From NCBI RefSeq assembly GCF_905163445.1, contig NC_053204.1, positions 7,819,501 to 7,883,500 on the forward strand: a stretch of DNA of 64,000 nt. Direction: 5' to 3'. Of the stretch, positions 47,130 through 58,145 are shown one piece after another. Origin of the DNA: Pararge aegeria. Its lineage: Eukaryota > Arthropoda > Insecta > Lepidoptera > Nymphalidae. The translations under genes and the position numbers were made by a program. Within the stretch, counting starts at the first letter, position 1. Each line of letters starts with the position of its first letter. The notes beneath the pieces are model-generated. The model worked only from the letters and a program-made list of their open reading frames with translations, had not been told where the DNA came from and searched no databases.

Positions 47130-47400
47130 TACAGTTTGCCTAACTGATTTCGGTAACTGTGGTCAATCTCCAGAGAGATTTTAAAACTACTCGGGAGATA
47201 TTTGAGTGTAGTGTGTGTAGCAACAACAATAGAGAGTGCATCTCTATTTTCTCTCTCTCTCTCATAGTCCGATGGCCGATGGGACGGTAGATCCGACACG
47301 ACCGGAAAGAAATCAGGCTTAGGACCGACTGCTTACGTGCTCTCCGAAGTACGGGGGTCACAAGGAATTTCTTGATAAAAACCTTAATACTACACATGAC
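47130..47400 (-). repeat. Unclassified interspersed repeat
   Basis: Contains AGATCCGACACGACCGGAAA and TACGTGCTCTCCGAAGTACG, the type of phrase found in many lepidopteran dispersed repeats, plus a (CT)n run at 47250-47263. No open frame of meaning. Strand uncertain. Confidence 0.4.
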
Positions 47401-47448
47401 CTGCGGTTAGAACCCAGAACCACGTGGCAGCTAGTCATTTATTAATAA

Positions 47449-47755
47449 CTAGCTTCTGCGTGCGACTTCATCTCCTAGGACTTCAGAAATGGGTCTAAAG
47501 CTTCGCTCGTTAACAATTTTTTATCTTACCACGGTAACTATTTGAGAGATCGGTATAGAAAGTACATGTCAGACATGTACTTTCATGCATACGAAATTTC
47601 AACTCGGGAACTACTTAAGGCATCGGGGCAAAAGGTAGCCTATATTCTTTTGCATGTCAAAGGCTACATGCATGCCAAATTTCATCGAAATTCATCGTTC
47701 AGCCGTTTCGAGTAAAAATTATCCACTCTCTCACATTTATAATATTAAAATATTA
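47449..47755 (-). mobile_element. Non-autonomous Helitron, degenerate
   Basis: On the minus strand it runs from TTTTAATATTATAAATGTGA near 47755, through GAATATAGGCTACCTTTTGC, to a 3' end CGCACGCAGAAGCTAG (CTAG at 47452-47449). It has Helitron-family body phrases such as ATGCATGTAGCCTTTGACAT. Confidence 0.7.
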
Positions 47756-47796
47756 AATGAATATACAGTATGATGTATTTATTGCAACTAATATCG

Positions 47797-47915
47797 CAGC
47801 GGGGAGCGACCCTGCTTTCTATTCCAAGGCCGTGGGTTCGAGTCCCACAACTGGAAAATGTTTGTTTGTTGAACATGAATGTTTTTCAGTAGCTGGATGT
47901 TTATATGTATAAATA
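47797..47915 (+). mobile_element. SINE family 2, 5' part
   Basis: GGAGCGACCCTGCTTTCTAT, B box GGGTTCGAGTCCC, and ATGAATGTTTTTCAGTAGCT. It ends soon after the region that follows the tRNA-like head. Confidence 0.8.
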
Positions 47916-48049
47916 ATTTAAATTAATAAATATACTACGACAAACTATCACCATCTCACATGGCCATCTAAAAGTATTTAATACAAAAAATCCAAACCAT
48001 GTGATCGTATCATAAGGTCTCGAGTTTGATTCTTGGGATTCAATATAGT

Positions 48050-48725
48050 AGTTTATACTCTCTTTACTTTATCTCACCAGTTGGTAAGTGACGATGCAGT
48101 GAAAGATGGCATAACTTTTTAGAGGTATGGTAGTTATAAGGAACCCATAAGCCTAATTAGTTAACACTAGGCATCATACCGGAATTCTAACCGTTTGTTT
48201 GTTTGTCCTTGCTTAGCGCCTTAACTTGGGAAATAACTTTTTTTTTTATTCCACTGTGCAATCTCACCAGCTGGTAAGTGATGATTTACATGGTAAGTGA
48301 CATTCAAAATTCATTTTTTTCAAGTAGGCCTAATATAAGCACTTTTGAAACGTTAAGTCTGTCTGTGTGTAGTGACTCTACCACCGGTTCGGAAGGCAGA
48401 TTCTACCAAGAAGAAGCCGGCAAGAAACCCAGCAGTTTATCTCTTCCAACATCAACAATTTACATTTTAACATACATTTTTCTATATTGTGAGAGGTGAA
48501 AGCGGAGCCGGATGCTTCCAAGCAACCTTGTCATTATATATATACACATACATACAGTCTAGGATGATAGCGGGCTAACCTGTTAGGGAGTATGGTATAC
48601 CCCTAATCGGTTTCTATGCGACATCGTACACTAAATCGCTTAGCGGCACGTCTTTTTCGGAAGGGTGGTAACTAGACACGCCAAAAGCCTCCCGGACGGG
48701 ACCATTGAAACTTGATTTTTAACAT
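48050..48725 (+). repeat. Interspersed repeat family 3, split by a LINE 3' end
   Basis: TCTCACCAGTTGGTAAGTGA (48073) and TCTCACCAGCTGGTAAGTGA (48262) are two starts of the family. The second is interrupted at about 48285 and resumes at about 48553 with AGTCTAGGATGATAGCGGGC, then CCCCTAATCGGTTTCTATGC and GCGGCACGTCTTTTTCGGAA to about 48720. Confidence 0.65.
48303..48535 (-). mobile_element. LINE family beta 3' end, inserted in repeat family 3
   Basis: On the minus strand it ends with CTCACAATATAGAAAAATG, TTTCTTGCCGGCTTCTTCTT, GAACCGGTGGTAGAGTCACT and CTTATATTAGGCCTACTTGA, the 3' UTR of the family seen at 54046-54660. Confidence 0.8.
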
Positions 48726-49054
48726 GCAGTTAGATGAAAAACGGAGGGAAACATAAGCTTATTTTTATTTCAGGAAAACCAGCGGTTCCCACGGGATTTG
48801 TGAGAAACCGCGTACGAAGAACGCAGCTAGTACAAAATAAAAGTCGAAAGATAACTTAGGAAAATACCGAAAGCACCTTCACACGAACCAGTTAGATGAA
48901 AAGGGAAACATAAGCTTATTTTTATTTCAGGAAAACCAGCGGTTCCCACGGGATTTGTGAGAAACCGCGTACGAAGAACGCGGGCTGCAGCTAGTACAAA
49001 ACAAAAGTCGAAAGATAACTTAGGAAAATACCGAAAGCACCTTCACACGAACAT
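48726..49054 (+). repeat. 163-bp tandem duplication bearing Helitron-like 3' ends
   Basis: CAGTTAGATG starts both units (48726, 48889). Each unit contains GGAAAACCAGCGGTTCCCAC and AAACCGCGTACGAAGAACGC then CAGCTAG. In unit 2, CCGCGT-ACGAAGA-ACGCGG makes a hairpin 11 bases before CTAG, as Helitron 3' termini require. Unit 1 lacks the GGGCTG between hairpin and CTAG. Confidence 0.8.
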
Positions 49055-49145
49055 AACATATCTATGATTAATGATGTCGCCACTTTTCTTCGAGTTACGA
49101 CAGTTTGCGGCCTCGACGGTGGGTTGACCACACGTCTTACAGTTT

Positions 49146-49690
49146 ACGGAAAGTCTCACGCCAAGTTTGGAAGAACGAACGAACAACTTAGGTTGGGCTA
49201 AGTGAAATTTTATTTTCCTTAAATGGCGCTGGGCCGGAGACATAGCGAGAGCCAAAGACGAGCGATGGACTGTTAACATACTCCACTGGTACCAACGCGA
49301 AGATCGCCGACCGAGAGTACGGCCGCGGCGTCGCTGGAGTGACGACATTATCAAGGCTGTTGGGGCTACCTAGACTAGGCTAGCGAGAGCAAGAAATAGA
49401 TGGAAAAGGTTTGAGGAGGCCTATGCCCAAAAATGGACATTCTAATTGACGTAAAATACCTAACATTGACATACAACGATTATATAAATGACAAAGTAAA
49501 ATAACAAAAATAATTAAGATTAAATTTAAGATAGCAAATGATTGTAAAATTTTGACATACACAAACTGACTAAAATTACAATGAATAAATTTATTATAAT
49601 ACAACTATAGAATAATATATTATTATACGACTAAAAATTGTTACGTGTTTTACAGTTGAAAATAAAGGCTTTATTATTATTATTGTTATT
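49146..49690 (+). mobile_element. RTE-like LINE 3' end with (ATT)n tail
   Basis: 49205-49445 reads LKWRWAGDIARAKDERW, then DRRPRVRPRRRWSDDIIKAV, a TAG stop where Trp would be expected, and TRLARARNRWKRFEEAYAQK ending WTF-stop at about 49445. This is the RTE-like C-terminal motif (RRRWxDDIxK...EAYxQKW). A 3' UTR follows with AATAAAGGC and a (TTA)n tail at 49670-49690. One nonsense mutation is visible; the 5' truncation is near 49146. Confidence 0.75.
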
Positions 49691-49724
49691 ATTAACTGAA
49701 ATTTTAATTCGGTTGCGCAATTTC

Positions 49725-49915
49725 ATCAGCAGCCTATGACAGTCCACTGCTGGACTCCTCTCCCAACTGGGGGATTTGCCCATAATCACCACGCTGGGTA
49801 GGCGGATTTTTGATCGCAGTAGATGGTAGTAGTAGCACAGAGAACGCTGCTGCTCACTCTCCATTATATTCCCTTAGTCACCTCGTACAACACCCGCGGG
49901 AAGAAGACGGCTGGT
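49725..49915 (-). mobile_element. RTE-like 5' region fragment
   Basis: TGCCCATAATCACCACGCTG and GGTAGGCGGATTTTTGATCG match 61741-61790 in the 5' region of the RTE-like LINE (TGACCACGCTGGGCAGACGG), and match 62690-62735. It ends with ACAACACCCGCGGGAAGAAG. It might be a SINE that shares this region. Confidence 0.55.
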
Positions 49916-51759
49916 GACAACTGTATTCTGATCTGCTGACACGGCAAATTATTGTCAAATAAATTAAATTATATGTTTTTATACGTTTCTGAAAAAAACT
50001 GACTTAGCGTTTGTTTTCTGTTAAATATAACCAGAAATACATCAATGCAAGATTGAATAGAATTTTATTTAGTGGAGGTTTTTGCCATTATTAGTTTTTA
50101 CAAAGACTTGCCGTCAATCGAATAAACGTTCCGGAACGATGTCATGAAGCCCGTTATGGGTATAGATTTTAATAAAACAGCCATACCCCACAAGATGCTG
50201 CTTCTTGTGTTAGATCAAACAGCCCAGATCTAGGGCTGAACGTGTTCTCCAAGGCATGGGCGTTGACAGCGCCAATCTCCTAACTCCGGACTGGTACTTC
50301 GTTCCGGTTAATCTCCGAAAAAGCTACAATGATTATGACAAGATTTTCACAGGAAGGTCCAAAGATTATATATATAACATGTTACATCTTATTAAATAGG
50401 AAAAGAAAGAAATATCTATCTTAACAACGACGACTTGGCACCTATTGCCTATTATTCCCTAGTGATTATGTCCAGTCTACCAATATCCCACTTCTGAGGC
50501 CTGACCCATACGAGTGATCGATCACGAATGCAGACTCTAAGGCTGATCCTTATTGTCATATATTGGTGATAACAACCGGGATCTACGGCTTACCGTGATA
50601 TCGGAAGTATGGGAAATGAGAGAGCCAATTCCCTACTTCAGACTGGTAATGAAAATTTCTGGATCGAAACTCCCTATACTTATGTTATTATTATATTATA
50701 CTTACTTATTCCGTAGTATTTTGTAGGTCAATTTACAAAAAAGGTGCCTAACTCCGGACTTGTACTTTGTTCCAGCTAATCTCCTTACCGGCTGGACCAA
50801 TGTTGAGGAGACTTTCAGCAGCATGCAGCAGATTATACAGAAAAACATGTCTCAAACAGTCTTATTTATTTTCAATTAGAAGCCAATTGAAAATACATAA
50901 GACTACATGGGAAACGACGACCGGCACCTAAATATTTGTCCCCTTCCTGTGCTACCCCTGCTGACACTAAGAATTTATTATACCCTAGTACTTATATCAT
51001 TTGTTGGTCACCCTACTACAAAGGTAATTCGTCTTCCTTGACGCTTTTTCTGAGTTAAAATCTCGTGAGTGTTAGCAGAGAATTCTGATAATTCAAATCT
51101 TGCTTGGCAAATGTAAAGATGGCGGCAATTTACAGCAATTTGCATTTGTGTCCGTTTGTAAAGCGGTCGCCGACCATTTTGCCTGTATTCTGTAACTTTT
51201 CTTCATTGACTTTTAATCAAAATATATGTATAGAGGCGGCTCTTACACTTTCGTCGGGGGCCGCACTTTGCCTGCAGACGTTTACATGCGGGTATAATCA
51301 GGAGTATGGCGCTGTACGGGGCTCCAATGTGGGTGCACGCATTGTCTCCGCAGAATATTGTATTTTTTGAGGCATTCAGGTCACGATGCTTTCCTTACCT
51401 AACTCCCTAACTTTACAACGCTAAGCTAACCAAAGCACCTAATACTTTACATCTCTAATGAAGGAGCGTTTCTATATATTATTTATGACAAGGAGTCACG
51501 TTTCGCGTTTAATATTATAATAAAACATAACTGAGTCTTCATAGGATATTTATGAGACTTTCTAGATTATACGGGATTTAATATCTATAGGTATCCTTTG
51601 TTTTAGTGCCGGGGGAACTTTTGCGAAGCTACGGTATGTATTTTTTATTAATATAACCTATAAAATATGATACACGTATGTATTCTTACTTAAGTATATA
51701 TTGGTAGATCGATTAGATGGAACTATGACACCAAATCTGCAAATCGTCTGAGAAAAGTA
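49916..51759. other. Intergenic, no gene; one internal repeat
   Basis: 50278-50318 (CTAACTCCGGACTGGTACTT, CGTTCCGGTTAATCTCC) is repeated with changes at 50748-50790 (CTAACTCCGGACTTGTACTT). An 88-codon open frame at 51104-51370 resembles nothing I know. No conserved motif seen. Confidence 0.4.
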
Positions 51760-52555
51760 CAGAAATCCTTTTTGGGGATGGGTATATGCTTTCAAAACAT
51801 GATAATGACATCTAGGTACCTTTATCTAAGTTTAAACAATGTATAAAATATGTTAAATAAATCGTGTTTACCATGCGATTGATGAATTCCTTAATGAGCT
51901 GCTTGGAAGCACGCCTCTCCGCTCTCATCTCTCACAAGATAGAAACTGTAAAGTGATGTTTAATAATTAATAGTTTAAGTGAATAAAAAAAATAACAGTC
52001 CCTACGCGGGTGCTGCTGAGTGCCCGATCAGAGTCATAGCCCATGTCTCTCGAAATGCAAGTTCTAATTATTATTTAAAACAGGCCATTAAAAAGTAACA
52101 GCTAACGCCCTCTACCATCTAGTAGCTTAATGTTTTCTGTGGAATTTGTTAGGTACGCGAACGCCATCTGTTGGTAACGCCATAGGTTTTTTACTTTTTG
52201 GTAACGCCATAGGTTTTTTACATTTGGGTCTAGATGGCGCTGTTGTAATTAGTAAAAAATCTTATTTTTTACATTGAAAATTGGAATAATCTTCTCAGAT
52301 TAGTGTATTGTCATCGGTCCTCGATAAATCTACAAATTTTGATCGAAATCTAGCCGTTTAAAGTGGGTCAAAATCGCGCCCAAAGAAGTCGGTTACAAAC
52401 ATACATACAAGTGAAGCTAATAAAAAGCGTGGAAAAAGAGCTATCTTCTGAGTTTCTTATCGGCTCTTCTCGGAAGAATTCTTCGGAGGAAAGGAGTCAC
52501 GACAAACTAACTGACTTGACGTTTCAAAAGTGCTTATAAACTAGGCATAGGAACT
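51760..52555 (+). mobile_element. LINE family beta 3' end, decayed and split
   Basis: 51742-51990 reads ANRLRKVQKSFLGMGI and ends with AGCACGCCTCTCCGCTCTCA, matching the C terminus at 54230-54460. The 3' UTR phrases GAGTTTCTTATCGGCTCTTC and TGACGTTTCAAAAGTGCTTA reappear at 52450-52550. About 440 bp of other sequence, with a duplicated GGTAACGCCATAGGTTTTTT at 52172 and 52200, lies between. Confidence 0.65.
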
Positions 52556-52599
52556 AGTCGCAGGGAGCCGCTCGACACAAACCCTGGAATTTGGATGCT

Positions 52600-52810
52600 C
52601 CGGTTTCGGAGCGAAACGTGCATAGAGGGTACATTGCCGAAGATCTGTTTGGTGTGGAGTGTTAGGATTGAAGAAATTATAAATTACACCACACAGATTC
52701 TCCTGCTTTTCGCGGAGTATAGCAAATTGAGCTTAATTTTCATAATATACCATTGATTTCCGCAAAGTAACGCCTGCTTCTATCCAATAACTATGATTAT
52801 ATTTCAGTGT
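52600..52810 (+). repeat. Interspersed repeat family 4
   Basis: GCTCCGGTTTCGGAGCGAAA, AGATCTGTTTGGTGTGGAGT, ATTCTCCTGCTTTTCGCGGA, then GAGCTTAATTTTCATAATAT and GTAACGCCTGCTTCTATCCA. Reverse-strand relatives are at 57990-58145 and, in part, 62395-62600 and 5205-5310. The class is not known to me. Confidence 0.65.
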
Positions 52811-52984
52811 CGCAGTTTCTCCTGCAGATACGCGATGAACGGACAACTTGGCTACGGTGAAGGGGCCTGGGAAGAACATTATCCGCCATACAGGGATCAC
52901 CGACCGAGAGGAGACAATTAAATAACTTCGGGAATTTGCATTTTGTATTCCTCTACATTTTATTTGTTGCCTTCATTACATTTG

Positions 52985-53105
52985 GTTTGGCGCAGTGGGC
53001 AGCGACCCATCGCGTTGTTTCGATTCCCCGAGTTGGATAATGTTTGTGTGATGAACATGAATGTTTTTCAGCGTCTGTATTTAATACGTATTTATGTAAA
53101 TCACT
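52985..53105 (+). mobile_element. SINE family 2, 5' part, diverged
   Basis: A box region TGGCGCAGTGGGCAGCGACC, B box TTTCGATTCCC, and ATGTTTGTGTGATGAACATG. It is followed directly by a (CCCTAT)n microsatellite and a Helitron 5' end. Confidence 0.75.
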
Positions 53106-53107
53106 AT

Positions 53108-53185
53108 CCCTATCCCTATCCCTACTAATATTATAAATGTGAATGTAAGTTTGTTTGTAACGCTTTAACGCAAAAAACACTAAAC
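53108..53185 (+). mobile_element. Helitron 5' end fragment
   Basis: TCCCTACTAATATTATAAAT, then GTAAGTTTGTTTGTAACGCT. The same 5' terminus as the element at 4263-4456, in plus orientation. The matching 3' CTAG end is not found nearby. Confidence 0.65.
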
Positions 53186-53729
53186 TATGTTTACACCATA
53201 ACGCCGTCAAATGATAACCGATTTAAATAAGTTGTGTAGTATGAGGCCTAACGACTGTACCTGGCAGTAGAATTACTATACATACAACTACATACTATAC
53301 ATACATATATCAATATATAAACTTAAATATTTTAATAATCTTAAATAAACTTAAATAATCTCAATTTTATTGTAATGAATGAGATTATGAGGCGTGCACT
53401 TTTGGATTTTTCAACTATTTTCAAAATACTGTTCCGCGCATCCTGCTGATCATTGATGCAGATTTTTTTCTTGTGTTTTATTTCTTCTTTTTCTCTTGTA
53501 GCTTGGCGGCTCGGTTTTGTTCCTAACTGGTATGTAGCCACGGCCAAAGCCCCCACCTGACCGGTACAGGATGTACTAGAAGGTTCTAAATTATTTTTTA
53601 TTTTTACACTACCCTTTGATTAAAATAAGGATAATTTATTATTCATTTACGTGGTAATTATAATTACTATGTAAATTAGTTGGTTCGTTGCGCTGCGAAT
53701 TTTAATATGGCGAGCATAAAATTAAAAAA
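53186..53729. other. Intergenic, nothing recognised
   Basis: 53515-53560 has TAGCCACGGCCAAAGCCCCC, perhaps a scrap of repeat family 3. AT-rich otherwise. Confidence 0.4.
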
Positions 53730-54045
53730 TAGCGGTGATAGCTCAAAGGGTAGGACTTCGACTTAACTTTTGTGGGATAGAGTTCGAATCCCAGCACGCA
53801 CCTCAAACCTTTTCTAAGTATTGTGCGATTTCAGCAATTAAAATATCACTTGTTTCAGCAGTGAATGAAAACATCGTGGAGAGACCTGCATGCATGAGTA
53901 CTGCATAATGTCCGAAAAGGTGTGTAAAGTCCATCAATCCGCACTGGGCCAGCGTAATGGACTAAGGCCTTACCCCTTTTCATTGTGGGCGGAGACCCGT
54001 GCCCCGCAGTGGGCCGATAATGGGTTGTTATGACGATGGTGACGA
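53730..54045 (+). mobile_element. SINE family 1, full length
   Basis: Head AGCGGTGATAGCTCAAAGGG with A box, B box GAGTTCGAATCCC, body ACATCGTGGAGAGACCTGCA, CCAATCCGCACTGGGCCAGC, tail GTGCCCCGCAGTGGGCCGAT and a (GAT)n end. It abuts a LINE 3' end in the same orientation. Confidence 0.9.
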
Positions 54046-54660
54046 TGATGAGTATAAAATTACGACCGATGGACTTCCACTAAGATCAATAATCCATTTT
54101 AACCCGATACGCGAATCGAACAGTATTCTTACAGTAGCTTCGCAATACATTTATAATAATATAGTCTTTGTGAGGCAAAATATTACTCTTTATAAATCAA
54201 AAGCTGAAATTAACAATCGACTTACCAGAAACGGTCATAAATTAGTGATATCTGCATATCGTCTGCGAAAGGTGCAGAAATCCTTTGTGGGGTTGAGTAT
54301 ACGCTTTTACAACATGATTCCTAAGGAAATTCATGACCTACCAATGCATACATTTAAAAAATGTGTAAAAACGCATCTAGTACAGCGAGGTTACTATACA
54401 TTTGATGAATTCCTCAATGACAAGGTAGAATGTAAGCATCCAGCCTCGCTCTCATCTCCCGCAAGATAGCAAAATGATTGTAAATGTTGATGTTGGAAAA
54501 GAGCAACTACTGAGTTTCTTGCCGACTCTTCTCGGTAGTCGGTCTCTGCTTTCCGAACCGGTGGTAGAGTCACACAAACATACATACTTGACGTTTCAAA
54601 AGTGCTTGTAAAGTAGGCCTACTTGAAATAAATGAATTTGAATTTGAATTTGAATTTGAA
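54046..54660 (+). mobile_element. LINE family beta 3' end with (GAATTT)n tail
   Basis: A 5'-truncated insertion. The coding part is open to 54469: NSILTVASQYIYNNIVFVRQ, LVISAYRLRKVQKSFVGLS, RFYNMIPKEIHDLPMHTFKK and GYYTFDEFLNDKVE, a typical C-terminal domain of a Jockey/CR1-group ORF2. The 3' UTR has GAGTTTCTTGCCGACTCTTC, AACCGGTGGTAGAGTCAC and AGTAGGCCTACTTGAAATAA. Four GAATTT units form the tail. The first codons of the open frame from 53999 belong to the SINE tail. Confidence 0.85.
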
Positions 54661-55442
54661 CTTAAGACCTTGTGATCCTCAGTCGGCATAATAACCACTA
54701 AACCAACAGACATTAACACAAAAACACAAAACGATTCCACAAGTCTCAATAACACAAACGATTTATTTAACTTGTTACTTTCAAAGCGCCCACAGCGCCA
54801 AGAAGGTCGTCGAATTACGAAATACTGTTGAAGGGCTTATAAAAATATTTCAGTCATGCTGTAAAAACATTTAATAAAAAAAAAAAAAAATTCCATACAA
54901 GCTAATTCAGAACATTCTTATTGTTTATTTATACAACCAACCAAAAAAGCAATCCTATTAAAGACTGACACGAGTATAGTACCCACGCTATTAAACTATA
55001 ATTTACTTAGTACCTTGTATAGGTGTTGAATGATGTCAGTGAAAAGGCGACGACAGTTTTCCCCCATCAATAAAGCGAGTGAGACGTCAAGATTACATTG
55101 CAGCCTACACTCCACAATGTGCCTCAGTAATGACCTTATTTATCACTCCTCACAGAGGGTGTCATTACCCTGTTCGCTTATATCACCCAATATTTCTGTA
55201 CGTCCTTTGAAATTAATCAGTTAATTCGGCACCTTCGTTTCCCTCATTTATTTTGTGGCAGTTAATAAAAATTCATTACGTTTATAAAAAACTTTTTTGG
55301 TAATGAGATGCATTAGGTTTATTTTCTGGTATAAGAGCGCCAACTCGCCATCGAACTGTTAGTCCAGTTTGGCGGGAAAATAAATTTGAGGTCACATGTG
55401 CATCCCTCAATGTATCAAGAAAAAAAGAACTGAAGAATCCAT
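54661..55442. repeat. Intergenic with repeat X (54805-54995) and repeat Y (55070-55205)
   Basis: Repeat X copy 2 matches 41440-41640. Repeat Y (GTGAGACGTCAAGATTACAT, AGTAATGACCTTATTTATCA, GAGGGTGTCATTACCCTGTT) has a diverged partner at 56718-56835 (AATGAGACATCAAGTTTTCA, GGTAATGACCTTATGTTGTA). No gene. Confidence 0.5.
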
Positions 55443-55752
55443 GTCAAAGTCAAAGTTAAAAATATCTTTATTCAAGTAGGCCCATAGGTAGCTTTTGATG
55501 CGTACATAAGAATTACACGGTAGTGAGATGATGGCGATAACCACATTCGTAAATTTAAAACTAAAGCTTCGAGGGTTCCAAACGCGTCCTGGTCTATGAA
55601 GAAGCCCGCAACAAACTTAGCCGGGTGTTTTTTTTGTTTTTGTTATCACCTGTTATTAGAAGAGCAACCTGGTTAGAGCAATAATTTACACCCAAGCTTT
55701 TTTATCGTTTACGTAGTCCTTTATACTATAATAGGACTTTTCTATAAGTATA
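55443..55752 (-). mobile_element. LINE family alpha 3' end
   Basis: On the minus strand: EKSYYSIKDYVNDKKAWV-stop (the last codons of ORF2, 55750-55690), then CACCCGGCTAAGTTTGTTGC, CCAGGACGCGTTTGGAACCC, and GGCCTACTTGAATAAAGATA with a (GACTTT)n tail at 55443. This tail type is shared with copy C, not copy B. Confidence 0.9.
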
Positions 55753-56717
55753 TTCATGTTAGAAGTAGTTAGGTATACCAATTTACAAAACACTAAAATG
55801 ATAACGATTATTTATACAATTATACTAGGACAACATAACGACGTAAAGAGACTTTTAAAGGTCTCCAGAAATGTAAATACTTCTAGCAAGATATCATTTC
55901 ACTGGTCTACTAGCTTCAACGTTAATTTACCATGCACTAACTTTAAGTAAATGTATCTTCACCTAAGGTAGAGAGAAATCAAGATAATATTGGAGTACTT
56001 TCTATAATATGTCACAGTAATTACCTAAATATATCATTCCTTATATTGATATATCGTTCGTTTCGTACGACCCAATCATTCTACGTCTTTTGACATCATT
56101 CCAATAATTTAGCTGATTGCTATTCGTACAATCTATAGCTCTCAATAAATACTCTAAATGTAATATGAACGTAGAGTAAGATATTATTACTAAGAACATT
56201 ATTTGGTCTTTGAATACCAGCAAATATTAGGAAAGTATATCCATCCATCGACATTCTGAAGGAAAAATCGCGAGCTTCATCACAAAATCTGCGTAGAAAT
56301 AAACTTAACGGCTAATATGTCGCATCTATTGTAAATTCTATCAGGAAACTTGCCAACCTACACAGGTACAAATACCAAGTGACAAAATATGGGATATTTG
56401 TCTGGTCCACGAGTAAAGGCAAACAATTCCAGAGGGTATCTAATTCTTTAATTTTGGAACATTTTTTATCTACCCAAGTCATCACTTACAATGAAATTTC
56501 TCTACTTCCATCTAACCACATCTACTCAGTCCCATGTCCCCACTCCCATGTCCCCACTCCCATGTCCCCACTCCCACCTCGACTTTTCCTCTAATACCAG
56601 TTTATACGATACTAGGGTAGCATAAGTAATTTTATTACTACAGAGACGTGGGTAATTCTAGATAGATAGGCTTTAACTGCTATTCTAACTTACACAGTTC
56701 CTGTATCTAAAGCTAAG
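55753..56717. other. Intergenic; 15-bp minisatellite at 56529-56573
   Basis: CCCATGTCCCCACTC occurs three times in a row at 56529-56573. The remainder is AT-rich without recognisable gene or repeat. Confidence 0.6.
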
Positions 56718-57179
56718 GGAATGAGACATCAAGTTTTCATTGCTGTACCCTCCGCGAAGTGCGGTAATGACCTTATGTTGTACACTCACAAAGGGCATTG
56801 TTACCCTGATTGCTTAGAATCTTCCAATATTTATAATCGTTATCCTACCTTTATTCACATTGAGTCTTTTAACGTCGAACATTGATATCACCTTAGCAGC
56901 AGCAGCAGTAATGAAACCCTTTGAATATTTGAATATTTTTTTCTGCTTGATAAAACGATTGTTAATGAATAAATTGATACCACCACTACACTGCACCGCT
57001 GACACTCGATGTAGGATGCTTCTTATACCTACACTAAACTGTTAATTTTATTTCCTCAATTTTAAATTTATTTATTACTAGTAGACATTGGACATATTAA
57101 CTAGATGAAAAAAGTTCACTGTATATATTGGTTATTTCGGATTTCTTACAAATAGATTTGAATGTTTATTTTAACTGCC
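56718..57179. repeat. Repeat Y copy 2 (to 56835), then unremarkable sequence
   Basis: GACATCAAGTTTTCATTGCT, TGCGGTAATGACCTTATGTT and GGGCATTGTTACCCTGATTG align with 55080-55190. A (GCA)5 run is at 56896-56910. Confidence 0.5.
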
Positions 57180-57455
57180 TCGTCGGTCTAATCCTTAGCA
57201 TATCCGAGTACGGATCGCTAGATCCTAGGTTTGATTCCCTGGTCAGGGTTAATAATATTAGGTATTCCGTTTTGTTCAATGAACTGACGCGAGGCTTGGA
57301 GGCTAGTTACCACCCTAACGACAAAGCCTTGCCACCGAGAAAATTGGCGCTCCAAAACGATGTTGCGTTGAAACTGATTACGGGTATTAGTTTAACTTGC
57401 CATGTCCACAACAGGCTAGCCCGCTACCACCTTAGGCTGCATCGTCACTGACCAC
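57180..57455 (-). repeat. Interspersed repeat family 3, diverged
   Basis: On the minus strand: GGTGGTAGCGGGCTAGCCTG, TAATCAGTTTCAACGCAACA and GGCAAGGCTTTGTCGTTAGG. A 107-codon open frame across it is incidental. Confidence 0.55.
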
Positions 57456-57989
57456 TAGCTAAAATTTATTTATTTATTTTATTTATTTATTTAAAATTGC
57501 AACTTATAGTAAAATAAAAATAAAAAGTATTTACCCCGGCATCAAAGGCGTCAACCTACTGTATAGCTTTACTGTGCGTATTGACTACTTGCCTTCACAA
57601 ACAAAATATGAAGTTTAAAAGCTAAGCCGACGATTGTTTGTAATCCCTTTATGGAGCACTGGGATGGTACACACGGACGGCCGAGACCAGACCTGTCAGG
57701 GCGACAGGCTAAGAAATCGGTGGACTATCCTAGCCTTCTGAATCTTGGCTGCGAGTGAGCTGCCACGGAACCCCAGTCGCCTTAAATGGTGTGCTAGGCT
57801 AACTGGGATTAAACCATTTGCAGATATAACTATAGAGATGATTTCAGTGGACTCCACGTGCCACACGCAGTAATTTCGTGAGCAAGATCAAGATACTTAC
57901 GTTTTTTCTCGGTCTCTGCTCTCACGAGGTTCTCGTCATATGGAATCGTGGTGTCCACCAAAAACACCCTAGACTGAAATTTGTGTGTT
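57456..57989. other. Intergenic, nothing recognised
   Basis: (ATTT)n near 57465-57492; a GC-richer patch at 57650-57800 without a known match. Confidence 0.4.
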
Positions 57990-58145
57990 ATGAAAATTAA
58001 GCTTAATTTGCCATAGTCCGCGAAAAGCAGGAGAATCTGTATGGTGTAATTTATAATTTCTTCCATCCTTACACTCCACACCAAACAGATCTTCGGCAAT
58101 GTACCCTCTACGCACGTTTCGCTCCGAAACCGGAGCATCCTCAGG
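57990..58145 (-). repeat. Interspersed repeat family 4
   Basis: The minus strand matches 52610-52760: GATGCTCCGGTTTCGGAGCG, AGATCTGTTTGGTGTGGAGT and ATTCTCCTGCTTTTCGCGGA, then TTAAGCTTAATTTTCATAAC. Confidence 0.7.

Noticed and set aside
51104..51370. 88-codon ORF beginning MANVKMAAIYSN
   Set aside because: No similarity recognised, AAGATGGCGGC-type phrases occur in repeats elsewhere in the window, and there are no splice or promoter signals that I can support.
57128..57451. 107-codon ORF as a possible host gene
   Set aside because: Overlaps interspersed repeat family 3 in the opposite orientation and has no recognisable motif.
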